DNA of 64,000 bases from Slackia sp. (lineage in GTDB: Bacteria > Actinomycetota > Coriobacteriia > Coriobacteriales > Eggerthellaceae), in contig JAUNDR010000003.1 in NCBI GenBank assembly GCA_030525985.1, positions 1-64,000 of the forward strand, read 5' to 3'. A program made the translations under genes and the position numbers. Numbering within the stretch: the stretch's first letter is position 1; the number at the start of each line of letters is the position of its first letter. Below the pieces are notes generated by a model, which did not search any database, was not told the origin of the DNA, and saw nothing but the letters and a program-made list of their open reading frames with translations. Below, in pieces: positions 25,992 through 34,264 of the stretch.

Positions 25992-28514
25992 TTATTTCTT
26001 TTCGGAAGTCTTTTTCGCGGCCTTCTTGGCGGGGGCCTTCGCCTTCGAAGCGGACTTCTTCGCGGCGGCCTTCGCTTCTTTCTCCTGCGCCTCCTTCTCT
26101 TTGCCGGGGCAATTGAAGTTCGGACACAACTTCCAGGGACCGCGGGCGGTTTTCACGATAACCAAGGGAGCGCCGCAGTGTTCGCATACCTCGTCGGTCG
26201 CCGTCAGCTCGCCGTACTGCGGCAGCGGATAGCTCGTCTCGCACTCGTCATAGTTCTCGCAACGGATGAAACGCTTGAGCGTGCGCGGATTCTTCGTGGC
26301 GATGAGCTTTTTCTCAAGGCCCTTCTCGGAGCACGTCGGGCACGTTCCCACCACCACATCGGGCTCTTGGTTGGTCGGGCAGCCGGGATCGATGCAGAGC
26401 ACGCGCGGTTTCGAGCGAAATGCCGTCACCTTGATCTGCGGCATCCCGCACGTGGGGCATTTCTCCTCAAGCGCCTCCACCTTGCCCTTCGGCAAAGGAT
26501 AGGTGACGTCGCAATCGGGCCAGCCTGCGCAGCCGATGAACATCGAGCGCGTCTTCGAAGACGCGCGCAGCTGCAGGTCTTTGCCGCACTTCGGACACGG
26601 GCCCACATAAGCATCGGCCGCAACGGCATCGGCCAGGGCGTCTTTGACCTCTTCTTGATGCGGCAGCAGCTCGTCGAGCACGTCGTGCAGGATATCGCGC
26701 GACAGATCGACCACGTCCTTGCGCGACTTCTCGCCCGCCGCGATCTTGTTCATATCCTCTTCGAGCGTGGCGGTCATATCGGGGCTGGTGATCTGCGGGG
26801 CGAACTTGCCCAATGCATCGCACACCGCGATGCCGAGCTGGCTCGGCTCGATCGGGTCGTTCTGCACGTATTTCACCGTATAGAGGCGCTCGATGATCGC
26901 ATGGCGCGTAGCCTTGGTGCCGAGCCCGAGCTTTTCCATCTCCTGGATGAGCTTTCCCTGCGAATAGCGCGCGGGCGGCTCGGTCTGCTTCTTCGTGCAC
27001 GTGGCGCCGCCGAAATCAATCGCCTGCCCTTCGCAAAGCACGGGCAGCTGCCCGTCTTTCTTAAGGCCGTACGGGTAAATGGCACGGAAGCCGGGCTTCA
27101 CGAGCACGTCGCCTTTCACGGCGAACGGCTCGGCATTCACGTCGATCGTCACCTTGGTGCCCTCGACCACGGCGGATTCGGAAAGCGTCGCCAGGAAACG
27201 GCGGGCGATCAAGTTGTAGAGCTTCCATTCGGGCGCGCCCAGCTTATCGGGATCTGCCGCCGCGGTGGGATGGATCGGCGGATGGTCGGTGGTCTCTTTT
27301 TTGCCGCGCGTGGCCACAAGCTCGCCTTTCGCCAGCAATTCCTGGCAATACGGCCGATATACGGCCACGTCGGAAAGCTTTTTCACCGTGCCCTTCAAAT
27401 CGAGCGATTCGGGATAGACGGTGTTGTCGACGCGCGGGTAACTGATATAGCCGTCCATATAGAGGCTTTCCGCGATGTGCATCGTGCGCGCGGGCGACAG
27501 GCCTTCGGATGCGGCGGCGGCCATAAGGCTCGTGGTATTGAACGGCGCAGGCGCCGCCACGGTGCGCTTTTTCTTCTCGATGGAAGACACCACGCCCTGC
27601 GTCGCGCCCTCCACGTGCGCCATCACGGCCTGCGCATCGGATTCCGCCTTGAAGCGCGCCGTGGCATGGGGAGCGTCGAAGGAATCGGCGCCGTGAGAGA
27701 ACGCGCCTTTGATCACCCAGTAGTCTTCGGGAACGAACTCCATGCGCTCGCGTTCGCGCGCCACGATCAATGCCAACGTGGGCGTCTGGACGCGGCCCGA
27801 AGAGCGCACGTTGCCATAGCCCGCGAACTTCACGATCGTCAGATAGCGCGTGAGCACGGCGCCCCAGATAAGGTCGATATCCTGGCGGCTCTCGCCCGCT
27901 TGGGCGAGGTCGTCGTCGAGTTCCACCAGATTCGAGAAGGCATGCTCGATTTCGTCTTTGGTGATGGCGGAATAACGCGCGCGAAATACCGGAGCCGTGT
28001 CGTTGACTTCTTTCATGCAGCTCAGCGCATCCGAACCGATCAGCTCGCCTTCGCGGTCGAAGTCGGTGGCGATGATGATTTCGTCAGCCTTTTTCGCCAG
28101 GTTCTTCAGGCTGCGGATGATGTCTTTCTCCTTCGGGCGCTTCTCGATCGGCGCATACGCCAGATACGGCAGCGCATCCATCTTCCATGCACCCATCTCC
28201 ACGCCGTCTGCCGTAAACGGCTTGCGTTTGGTTTTGAACGGCGGCTTCGGCAGGAAATCGGGAATATCGGCAGGAACCGCTTCCCCGTCGGCCGTCACGC
28301 CCCGCCATCCCGTTGATTTCTTGTAGACGATGGACGGCATGAAATCGGGTTCGAGGATATGCCCGCGCAAACCGATGGTCACCCACTCTTCGCCCTCGAT
28401 CTGAAAACGATAGACGGGCGTGTTGTAGACCTTGTCGGCCTTCGGCTTGCCGATGCCGAGCAGATCGGCGATTTTCTGAGCGGCGATGTTCTTCTCTGTG
28501 ACGACCAGTTTCAC
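25992..28514 (-). CDS. topA: DNA topoisomerase I (type IA), archaeal-like core with zinc ribbons
   Basis: Relaxes negative supercoils. 840 residues. The start is GTG 28514 (KLVVTEKNIAAQKIADLLG), preceded by GGAGG seven bases upstream. TOPRIM acid cluster DFDREGE is at 151-157. The active-site region reads YMDGYISYPRVDNTVYPES with catalytic Tyr359; YISYPRxDNTVYP and GRVQTPTLALIVARERE resemble archaeal topoisomerase I rather than the bacterial ITYMRTDS/GRVQSVA type. The C-terminal third has four Cys-rich modules (CPKC, CPTC, CPTC, CEHC) and a Lys/Ala-rich tail. The Thr normally found in PRTD is Val here. The downstream ClC gene is 17 bases away. Confidence 0.95.
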   Translation of the reverse strand: MKLVVTEKNIAAQKIADLLGIGKPKADKVYNTPVYRFQIEGEEWVTIGLRGHILEPDFMPSIVYKKSTGWRGVTADGEAVPADIPDFLPKPPFKTKRKPFTADGVEMGAWKMDALPYLAYAPIEKRPKEKDIIRSLKNLAKKADEIIIATDFDREGELIGSDALSCMKEVNDTAPVFRARYSAITKDEIEHAFSNLVELDDDLAQAGESRQDIDLIWGAVLTRYLTIVKFAGYGNVRSSGRVQTPTLALIVARERERMEFVPEDYWVIKGAFSHGADSFDAPHATARFKAESDAQAVMAHVEGATQGVVSSIEKKKRTVAAPAPFNTTSLMAAAASEGLSPARTMHIAESLYMDGYISYPRVDNTVYPESLDLKGTVKKLSDVAVYRPYCQELLAKGELVATRGKKETTDHPPIHPTAAADPDKLGAPEWKLYNLIARRFLATLSESAVVEGTKVTIDVNAEPFAVKGDVLVKPGFRAIYPYGLKKDGQLPVLCEGQAIDFGGATCTKKQTEPPARYSQGKLIQEMEKLGLGTKATRHAIIERLYTVKYVQNDPIEPSQLGIAVCDALGKFAPQITSPDMTATLEEDMNKIAAGEKSRKDVVDLSRDILHDVLDELLPHQEEVKDALADAVAADAYVGPCPKCGKDLQLRASSKTRSMFIGCAGWPDCDVTYPLPKGKVEALEEKCPTCGMPQIKVTAFRSKPRVLCIDPGCPTNQEPDVVVGTCPTCSEKGLEKKLIATKNPRTLKRFIRCENYDECETSYPLPQYGELTATDEVCEHCGAPLVIVKTARGPWKLCPNFNCPGKEKEAQEKEAKAAAKKSASKAKAPAKKAAKKTSEKK

Positions 28515-28619
28515 GGTGTTTCCTCCGATACGGGTCAATATATGCTTTATCTTCGGATGCGCGGCTCGAAAGAGCCCGACAACGATTCAACGGGTCGATA
28601 GCATACACGATTTTCCCCG

Positions 28620-28700
28620 ATGCGGCGAAAGCCCCTGTCAACCTTTCAAGGGAATGCCGCGCTCCGCCAAATCGTGCGGCGCGATATCCTGGCCGTGCGG
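28620..28700. repeat. 81-bp direct repeat, copy A (3' end of the DUF2442 gene)
   Basis: Matches 29333-29413 at 78 of 81 positions. This copy contains the last 21 codons of the DUF2442 gene (HGQDIAPHDLAERGIPLKG) and its downstream bases. Confidence 0.9.
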
Positions 28701-28901
28701 CCATACGATGAAGTCGCGGAATCCGGACTCCACCTTCACCTGGCGAAAATACCCTTGATCGGCCAATTCGCCGAACCAATCCCCCTCTATATAAGGGGAG
28801 ACATCGAACAGACGCTTTTCGCCCGTCTCATACGACAAAACCACCTTGTAGCCGTCGGCGGGGGAAACGCTTGCGATTTTGGAATCGGCCGTGACAACCA
28901 T
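28638..28901 (-). CDS. DUF2442 family protein
   Basis: 87 residues, the usual size. Family features: a short beta-rich domain with VVLSYETGEKRLFDVSPYI and the C-terminal VWPHGQDIAPHDLAERG. DUF2442 genes are often paired with DUF4160 genes, as here (8 bases between them), and such pairs behave like small accessory modules; a toxin-antitoxin role has been suggested for pairs of this kind but is not shown by the sequence. GGGGGT precedes ATG 28901. The 3' end is duplicated 713 bases away. Confidence 0.88.
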   Translation of the reverse strand: MVVTADSKIASVSPADGYKVVLSYETGEKRLFDVSPYIEGDWFGELADQGYFRQVKVESGFRDFIVWPHGQDIAPHDLAERGIPLKG

Positions 28902-28909
28902 GATACCCC

Positions 28910-29176
28910 CTAGCGAAGAGGCTCGATCCGGTAAGGACGTTCACCGCATGATAACAGATGCCAATCCGCTTCGAGTTCGTCCCGATGCAAAGACGCCCAC
29001 GCCACGACAAGCTTGGTTTGACGACTGGGAAAATCCCCTGCCAACAGGCATCCATCGAAATCGAACTCGGCTTCGTATTCCGCATATCGTGCGTGGAAAT
29101 GCGGCACGTTATGCCGCTGCCCCGCCTCTTTGAACATCATGATGACGATTCCGTAAAACATGCTCAGCGTCGGCAT
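28910..29176 (-). CDS. DUF4160 family protein
   Basis: 88 residues from ATG 29176 with GGGGA upstream. Typical opening PTLSMFYGIVIMMF and the HFHARYAEYEAEFDFDG segment (family H-x-H-A-x-Y), followed by LVVAWASLHRDELEADW. Translationally close to the DUF2442 gene. Function unknown. It may contact the same target as DUF2442. Confidence 0.9.
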   Translation of the reverse strand: MPTLSMFYGIVIMMFKEAGQRHNVPHFHARYAEYEAEFDFDGCLLAGDFPSRQTKLVVAWASLHRDELEADWHLLSCGERPYRIEPLR

Positions 29177-29332
29177 CGCTTCCCCTTTCGCAGGCGTCGC
29201 TTCCGGGAAAAACGATACTCCTGGCATCCGGCCGATATTCGTGAGAACCCGTCACGAAATCCGGATAGAAACCGGCCGCCTCCCGATTGCACTTCGCCGA
29301 ATCTTTCTTGCAAACCGCACGAACCGACGCGA

Positions 29333-29413
29333 ATGCGGCGAAAGCCCCCGTCAACCTTTCAAGGGAATGCCGCGCTCCGCCAAATCATGCGGCGCGATGT
29401 CCTGGCCGTGCGG
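29333..29413. repeat. 81-bp direct repeat, copy B (remnant DUF2442 3' end)
   Basis: Three differences from copy A. On the minus strand it can encode the same HGQDIAPHDLAERGIPLKG tail but no upstream part of a gene, so it looks like the relic of a second DUF2442 copy or a recombination scar. It lies 8 bases from the MFS stop. Confidence 0.85.
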
Positions 29414-29421
29414 GCGTCGCC

Positions 29422-30609
29422 TTAAGAATGCGCCTTCGCATGGCGCATGGCGGGAACGAGGAAAAACGCGCATGCCGCCACGCCTGCTGCGCCGATAAGC
29501 GCGCCTGCGGCACCGACCCAAGCAACCGATGCGGCCGACGCCACCGCGCCCCCGATCGCCGAACCACCCCCGATGCCGAGATTGAAAATCCCCGAGAACA
29601 TGGACATGGCAACCGACGCTCCCCCTTCGGGCGCATATCTGAGGATTTCCGACTGCAGCGACACGTTGAACGCCGTGGCGCAAGCACCCCACAGCACGCA
29701 TACGGCGATAACACCCGGCGCGCTCGCCGATGCAGGTGCCATGAGCGCGAGAGAAACGGCGATTCCCGCCAGCACCGTCGATAGAAAGACCCGACGACGG
29801 CGCCCTTCGTAAAGGCGCGCGAACAACATGCTGCCGCCGATTCCCGCAACGCCGAAAACGGAAAGCGCAATCGTGATGAACCCGTCGGAAAAGCCGCCCG
29901 CCTGCTGCAGGAACGGTTCGATATAGCTGTAACCCGTGTAATACGCCGTGGCGATGAGAGCCGTCACCGCATAAATCGCCAAAAGCACCCGGTTTTTCAA
30001 CAGCGCGGGAAGATCGCGCACCGAAAAACGCTCGCCGGCATCAAGCTTCGGAAACACGAAGAACAAATACGCAAGCACCAGAAACGACACGGCCGCGATG
30101 CAGAGAAACGTCATGCGCCAGCCGAGCGCCAAACCCACGACGCGCCCGAGCGGCAAGCCGCATATCATGGCGACCGACGAGCCCGCGACGATAGCCGAAA
30201 GCGCAAGCGAGGCATGCTCGGGGCGAACCACACGCACGGCGGCCGGAGATGCGATCGACCAGAACACCGCATGGGCGCATGCCACGCCGATACGCGCCGC
30301 CATCAGCGTCCAGTAGCCGGGAGCGACGGCCGAAAGGACCTGGCAGGCCCCGAAGAGCGCCGTCAAAAACAGCAGGATCTTCCTGAAACCGAATCGGGAG
30401 GCGAACACCATCAAAGGCAGCGAAAGCAGACACACCGCCCATGCGTATGCCGTGACCAGCACGCCCGCCCGGGATTCGGAAATTCCGAAATCGGCCGCAA
30501 TGTCCACCAACAAGGCGATCGGCATGAATTCGGAGGTATTGAACACGAATGCCGCAACGGCGATACCGACCAAAGGAAGCCGCTCTTTTGCTGTCATGAT
30601 GTTTTGCAC
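29422..30609 (-). CDS. MFS transporter, AraJ/sugar-efflux (DHA1) type
   Basis: 395 residues with twelve predicted membrane segments. N-terminal TSEFMPIALLVDIAADFGIS is characteristic of the SotB/AraJ/YdhP efflux group, and the A-motif-like loop between helices 2 and 3 reads MVFASRFGFRKILL. GTG 30609 was taken as start: GGAAGGG is just upstream, whereas the ATG four codons later is too far from it. The exported compound is unknown. The divergent-side neighbour upstream, a TetR regulator on the same strand 115 bases away, is the probable controller. Confidence 0.88.
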   Translation of the reverse strand: MQNIMTAKERLPLVGIAVAAFVFNTSEFMPIALLVDIAADFGISESRAGVLVTAYAWAVCLLSLPLMVFASRFGFRKILLFLTALFGACQVLSAVAPGYWTLMAARIGVACAHAVFWSIASPAAVRVVRPEHASLALSAIVAGSSVAMICGLPLGRVVGLALGWRMTFLCIAAVSFLVLAYLFFVFPKLDAGERFSVRDLPALLKNRVLLAIYAVTALIATAYYTGYSYIEPFLQQAGGFSDGFITIALSVFGVAGIGGSMLFARLYEGRRRRVFLSTVLAGIAVSLALMAPASASAPGVIAVCVLWGACATAFNVSLQSEILRYAPEGGASVAMSMFSGIFNLGIGGGSAIGGAVASAASVAWVGAAGALIGAAGVAACAFFLVPAMRHAKAHS

Positions 30610-30724
30610 GCAACCCTTCCACGCATCGCAAGTCGCATCGAATCCGCACCCTGCGCCTCGGCATACGGCGGAGGCTGAAATGCGGACGGATTATAAAACA
30701 GCGGCGAAGGCATCCGCGGCACAT

Positions 30725-31267
30725 TCACGATGAACGCTCTTCGAACACCCCCGCAGCCATCGAGCAGAACGTGCGAGCCATCTGTTCGGGGGATTCGTCC
30801 ATCCCCCGCTCGAGCCATTTCACATAAACGCTGAAAAGCGCACCCGCGAAAAACGAGGCACGATAGCTCGATGCGGCATCCGAGCCCGCGACGCCCATCC
30901 GTTCTTGCACGTAATCGGCGAACAGCCCTTCATATATGCTCGTGAATCCCGCACGATGCAGGGCGAGCATCGGTTCGCGGTATTGCAGGAAATAGCGAAA
31001 CGTCCTTGCAACCTCTTCGTAATCGCAGCACGCCTCCTCGACGCCTTCCCTATTCCGTCGAAAATCATCGATGATCATGCGGCCCGCTTCGGAAAGCACC
31101 TCCTCTTTCGAGTCGTAGTTTCGATAATACGACGCACGGGCCACCCCCGCTTCTTCGACGATGTCGGTCACCGAGATGTCGGAAAGGTTCTTCCTTTCAA
31201 GCAGCCGCACCACCGCCTTGATGATGCGCAACCGCGTGTCCCTGTTCGCTTCGACGCGCTTGTCCAT
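30725..31267 (-). CDS. TetR/AcrR family transcriptional regulator
   Basis: 180 residues. N-terminal helix-turn-helix: RIIKAVVRLLERKNLSDIS then VTDIVEEAGVARASYYRNYDSKEEVL (about 14-58). The C-terminal ligand domain is of the kind with a TetR_C_7/8-like FRYFLQYREPMLALHRAG segment. ATG 31267 has AAGGAGG. Located directly upstream of the MFS exporter gene on the same strand; local control of that exporter is the natural inference. The gene is divergent from degV. Confidence 0.93.
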   Translation of the reverse strand: MDKRVEANRDTRLRIIKAVVRLLERKNLSDISVTDIVEEAGVARASYYRNYDSKEEVLSEAGRMIIDDFRRNREGVEEACCDYEEVARTFRYFLQYREPMLALHRAGFTSIYEGLFADYVQERMGVAGSDAASSYRASFFAGALFSVYVKWLERGMDESPEQMARTFCSMAAGVFEERSS

Positions 31268-31411
31268 CGCCGCCTCCTTCGAAACGTCCAACCGTTGCCT
31301 TTTTGTAATGCGGCCCGTATTGCCGCACGGCAAACGACTTCTTAAGATAGATGGAATATGAGTCATTTTGTATCATGCAGCCCCATCGACACGCATAAAG
31401 AGGACGAAATT

Positions 31412-32257
31412 ATGATGATCGTCACCGACACCGCGTCGGACATCCTTGAAAGCGAAGCCGCCGAGCTCGGAATACGGCTTGCGCCGCTCGATATCGCATT
31501 CGGCGACGTGCATTGCTCGCGCAATACGCCCGAGATGCTCGACGAATTCTACCGCCTACTGACGACCTCCGAAGAATTCCCCAAAACCAGCCAGCCCGCG
31601 CCCGATACCTGGCTCGGGCTTTTCCGCGAAGCGCAGGATGCGGGCGAAGACGTGCTCGTGCTTACGATGACGTCGGAAATATCGGGAACCTACGAATCGG
31701 CCTGCATGGCGGCACGTCTGTCCGGATACGACGACCACATCGCCGTCGTCGACACGCGCCAGGCCATCATCTGCCAATACATCGTGGTGCGCTATGCGGC
31801 GGCTATGCGCGACGAAGGAAAATCACTCGATGAAATCGTCGAGCTGGTGAACGAATTCACCAAGCGCGTGCACGTGCACGGCATTCTGGGAACGCTGACC
31901 TACCTGCGCAAAGGCGGACGCATTCCGGCGTCGGCGGCGGCGATCGGCAACCTGCTTAAAATCAAGCCGACCATCAGCATCGATAGCGGCGAGCTGGTCG
32001 GCCCCGCCAAGGCGAAGGGCACGGCTGCAGCTAAAAGAATCATTTGGAAAGACCTCGAAACCGCCGACCTCGACCCGGAATGGCCGGTGTATTTCCCTTA
32101 CACCAGCGACCGTGCGGCGGCCGAAAAGCTGCATGCCGAAACGATCGACAAATTCGGATTCGATGCCCGAAACACCCGCTTCCGCCAAGTCAGCGGAACC
32201 ATCGGCGCCCACCTGGGACCGGGCGCTTTCGGATTCGCCTACGTCACGAAAGCATAG
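31412..32257 (+). CDS. DegV family protein (fatty-acid binding)
   Basis: 281 residues. DegV/FakB proteins bind a single fatty acid and, as FakB, present it to the kinase FakA. Seen here: the N-terminal MIVTDTASDI, SQPAPDTWLGLF, the TSEISGTYESA ligand loop, GTLTYLRKGGRIPAS and the C-terminal GTIGAHLGPGAFGFAY, where the His/Gly stretch positions the carboxylate. ATG 31412 (an ATG-ATG pair) follows AGAGGA. No fakA-like gene is adjacent. Confidence 0.95.
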   Translation: MMIVTDTASDILESEAAELGIRLAPLDIAFGDVHCSRNTPEMLDEFYRLLTTSEEFPKTSQPAPDTWLGLFREAQDAGEDVLVLTMTSEISGTYESACMAARLSGYDDHIAVVDTRQAIICQYIVVRYAAAMRDEGKSLDEIVELVNEFTKRVHVHGILGTLTYLRKGGRIPASAAAIGNLLKIKPTISIDSGELVGPAKAKGTAAAKRIIWKDLETADLDPEWPVYFPYTSDRAAAEKLHAETIDKFGFDARNTRFRQVSGTIGAHLGPGAFGFAYVTKA

Positions 32258-32384
32258 CGTCAGCTTTCCGTGACGAACGCCTGGAAAACGACGGCGTTTC
32301 CGCTCCGATGATGGCGGCTCTTCCGCACCGGAAAACCGCCTTGCGCGCAAGCGAGACCGGCACCCACATCGCCTGACTTCGAAA

Positions 32385-32428
32385 CGAAACGGCCGGAAAG
32401 CCCCCCGAGGAGCCTTCCGGCCGTTTCG
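32385..32428. terminator. bidirectional terminator between degV and the convergent small gene
   Basis: 15-16-bp stem CGAAACGGCCGGAAAG / CTTCCGGCCGTTTCG (32385-32400 with 32414-32428). T-rich arm ends serve either strand. Confidence 0.8.
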
Positions 32429-32496
32429 CATGTTACCCGGCATCGCCGCCGAAAAAACAAGCGGCCTTGCGGCCGCCTGCTTCATATATATGTTGC

Positions 32497-32793
32497 TTAT
32501 TCCTGGATGCTCTTATAGAACTTCGCGTCGGCGAACGCATCCTCGATGGTCTTGCCGTCGAGGCAAGCCAGGCCGAGCAGGTCATTGAGCGTGGCCACCA
32601 GCTCGGAACAATCGGTGAAATGGCCTTTTTCGTTGAGCTCGGAGCAATCCTGCACACGCCAGTATTCATCGGTATGGGTGAGATAGTACGTCTTCTCGCC
32701 GACCTCCATGAACACGCGCGTGTTGGCGCGAAGATAGTTCACGAACTCGTCGAACGAAGCCAGTTCGAGCGCCTCCTCAGCTTGAACTCCCAT
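32497..32793 (-). CDS. conserved-looking small acidic protein, unknown function
   Basis: Not recognised. 98 residues, acidic, with YYLTHTDEYWRVQDCSELNE and a mirrored FTDCSELVATLNDLLG; the repeated DCSEL may mark two short repeats. AAGGAG at good spacing before ATG 32793 and a terminator beyond its stop argue that it is real. A TATAGT at 32858-32863 on the minus strand is a possible -10. Confidence 0.75.
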   Translation of the reverse strand: MGVQAEEALELASFDEFVNYLRANTRVFMEVGEKTYYLTHTDEYWRVQDCSELNEKGHFTDCSELVATLNDLLGLACLDGKTIEDAFADAKFYKSIQE

Positions 32794-33032
32794 GGCTGCT
32801 CTCCTTCCGACTCGGATAACGGCGCTTCCTGCGCCATCGGTGCGATACCTGCATCTTACTATAACGGCAGGCGCATCCACCTGCGATTCTTTCCGTCTCG
32901 ACACCACGCGCCCGCGTGAAGCCGGCGGCGCATGGCGGCGGATGCGAACACCCGCCGCAGAAGACGGCCTTCCGACCGAATGCAGTGCATTGCGATATTC
33001 GCACCGCAGAATTGCCGCAGCTATGCCATACT

Positions 33033-33061
33033 GATGTTACGGAATTGTAATTCGTAACATC
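33033..33061 (+). promoter_or_regulatory. 29-bp palindromic operator candidate before the ABC importer operon
   Basis: GATGTTACG-GAATTGTAATT-CGTAACATC: the arms are perfect 9-mers and the centre continues the symmetry (GAATT-GT-AATTC) apart from one inserted G. It ends two bases before the AGGAGG ribosome site of the substrate-binding-protein gene, an ideal place for repression by a metal- or cofactor-sensing dimer. It could alternatively act as an mRNA hairpin covering the ribosome site. Confidence 0.7.
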
Positions 33062-33072
33062 TAGGAGGCTCC

Positions 33073-34200
33073 ATGAGCATCGAAAAACCCCTCATGCGAG
33101 CGATAAGCGCGTGCGTTCTTGCGCTCTCGCTTGCGTTCGTCGCGACGGGCTGCGCATCGCAACCGCAGGAAGAGGCCGCTCCCGAAGCGCCCGCGCAAGC
33201 CGCGTCCAATCAGGTGACCGACGCCTACGGCCGCGCCGTCGAACTTCCCGACAGCGTCGAAAGCGTGGCGACGGTTGGATCCGGCGCGCGTTTCGTCGTA
33301 TATGCAGGCGGTCAAGACAAGCTGATCGCGGCCACCGACAAGGAAACCGAACCCGCGCCTGTGCGTCCCTACACCATGGTTTACGCCGAGCAGTTCAGCG
33401 CCCTTCCGTCCACGAGCAACGGCAACCATCTCATGGAAACGAGCGTCGATGCCGAGCAGCTGCTCGAGCTTGCCCCCGACGTCATCGTCTCCAGCCGAAG
33501 TGCTCAGGAATGCGACCAGCTGCAAGAGCAGACGGGCATTCCCGTGATCGGCATCTCGTACCAAGATCAGCTCTTCGCCGACGACGTATATGCATCCATC
33601 CTGGCAGTCGGACAGGCACTCGGCACTGAAGAACACGCCCGGCAGGTGGTCGACACCATGAAAGGCTGGCAGGCCGACCTGCAAGAGCGCACCGGCTCGA
33701 TCCCCGATTCCGAAAAGCCCGCCGTCTACACCGGCGCTGTGAACTTCAAGGGCGCCAAAAGCTTCGGCGGCACGTACGCCCAGTATGCGCCGTTCATGGC
33801 CGCGAACGTGAAAAACGTCGCCGACGAAACCGGCCAGAAGGGATCTTTCGACGTCGACCTTGAGCAGCTTGCCGCATGGAACCCTGACATCATGTTCCTC
33901 AATGCCGGCAACATGGACTTGATGAAGCAGGATTACGAGGCGAACGCCGCCCTGTTCGATTCGCTTTCCGCATTCCAAAACGACAAGCTGTACACGCAGC
34001 CTGCGTTCAACTTCAACGGCACCAATATCGAAATGGGCATCTGCGACGCATACTTCGTCGGTTCGGTCGTCTACCCCGAAGCATTCGCCGACCTCGACAT
34101 GCCCACCATGTACGACGAGATTTTCAGCACCATGCTCGGCAAGGACTATTACGAAGACATGAAGGCCGCCGGCATGGACTTCAAACAGATCTCTTTCTAG
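33073..34200 (+). CDS. ABC importer substrate-binding lipoprotein (FecB/BtuF type)
   Basis: 375 residues. A lipoprotein signal ends at FVATGC (lipobox; Cys27), followed by an Ala/Pro/Glu-rich linker and a two-lobe TroA/FecB-like domain: VTDAYGRAVELPDSVESVATVG (first strand), ELAPDVIVSSRSAQ, IPVIGISY and a long interlobe helix. The family captures iron chelates, haem, cobalamin or other metal complexes outside the membrane; the substrate cannot be read from the sequence. AGGAGG stands 7 bases before ATG 33073. First gene of a four-gene operon behind a palindromic operator. Confidence 0.93.
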   Translation: MSIEKPLMRAISACVLALSLAFVATGCASQPQEEAAPEAPAQAASNQVTDAYGRAVELPDSVESVATVGSGARFVVYAGGQDKLIAATDKETEPAPVRPYTMVYAEQFSALPSTSNGNHLMETSVDAEQLLELAPDVIVSSRSAQECDQLQEQTGIPVIGISYQDQLFADDVYASILAVGQALGTEEHARQVVDTMKGWQADLQERTGSIPDSEKPAVYTGAVNFKGAKSFGGTYAQYAPFMAANVKNVADETGQKGSFDVDLEQLAAWNPDIMFLNAGNMDLMKQDYEANAALFDSLSAFQNDKLYTQPAFNFNGTNIEMGICDAYFVGSVVYPEAFADLDMPTMYDEIFSTMLGKDYYEDMKAAGMDFKQISF

Positions 34201-34227
34201 AATCGTCAGCCTATACCCCGATAGAAC

Positions 34228-34256
34228 AGCCTGCCGCCATGCGCGGCAGGCTTTTT
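34228..34256 (+). terminator. attenuator/terminator between binding protein and permease
   Basis: Perfect 10-bp stem AGCCTGCCGC / GCGGCAGGCT with a CATGC loop, then TTTTA. The T run is followed immediately by the AGGA ribosome site of the permease. Partial termination would keep the binding protein in excess over the membrane parts. Confidence 0.85.
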
Positions 34257-34264
34257 AGGAAGCA

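Noticed and set aside
25965-28316. 783-codon plus-strand frame opposite topA
   Set aside because: Antisense artefact; the topA frame has all catalytic motifs.
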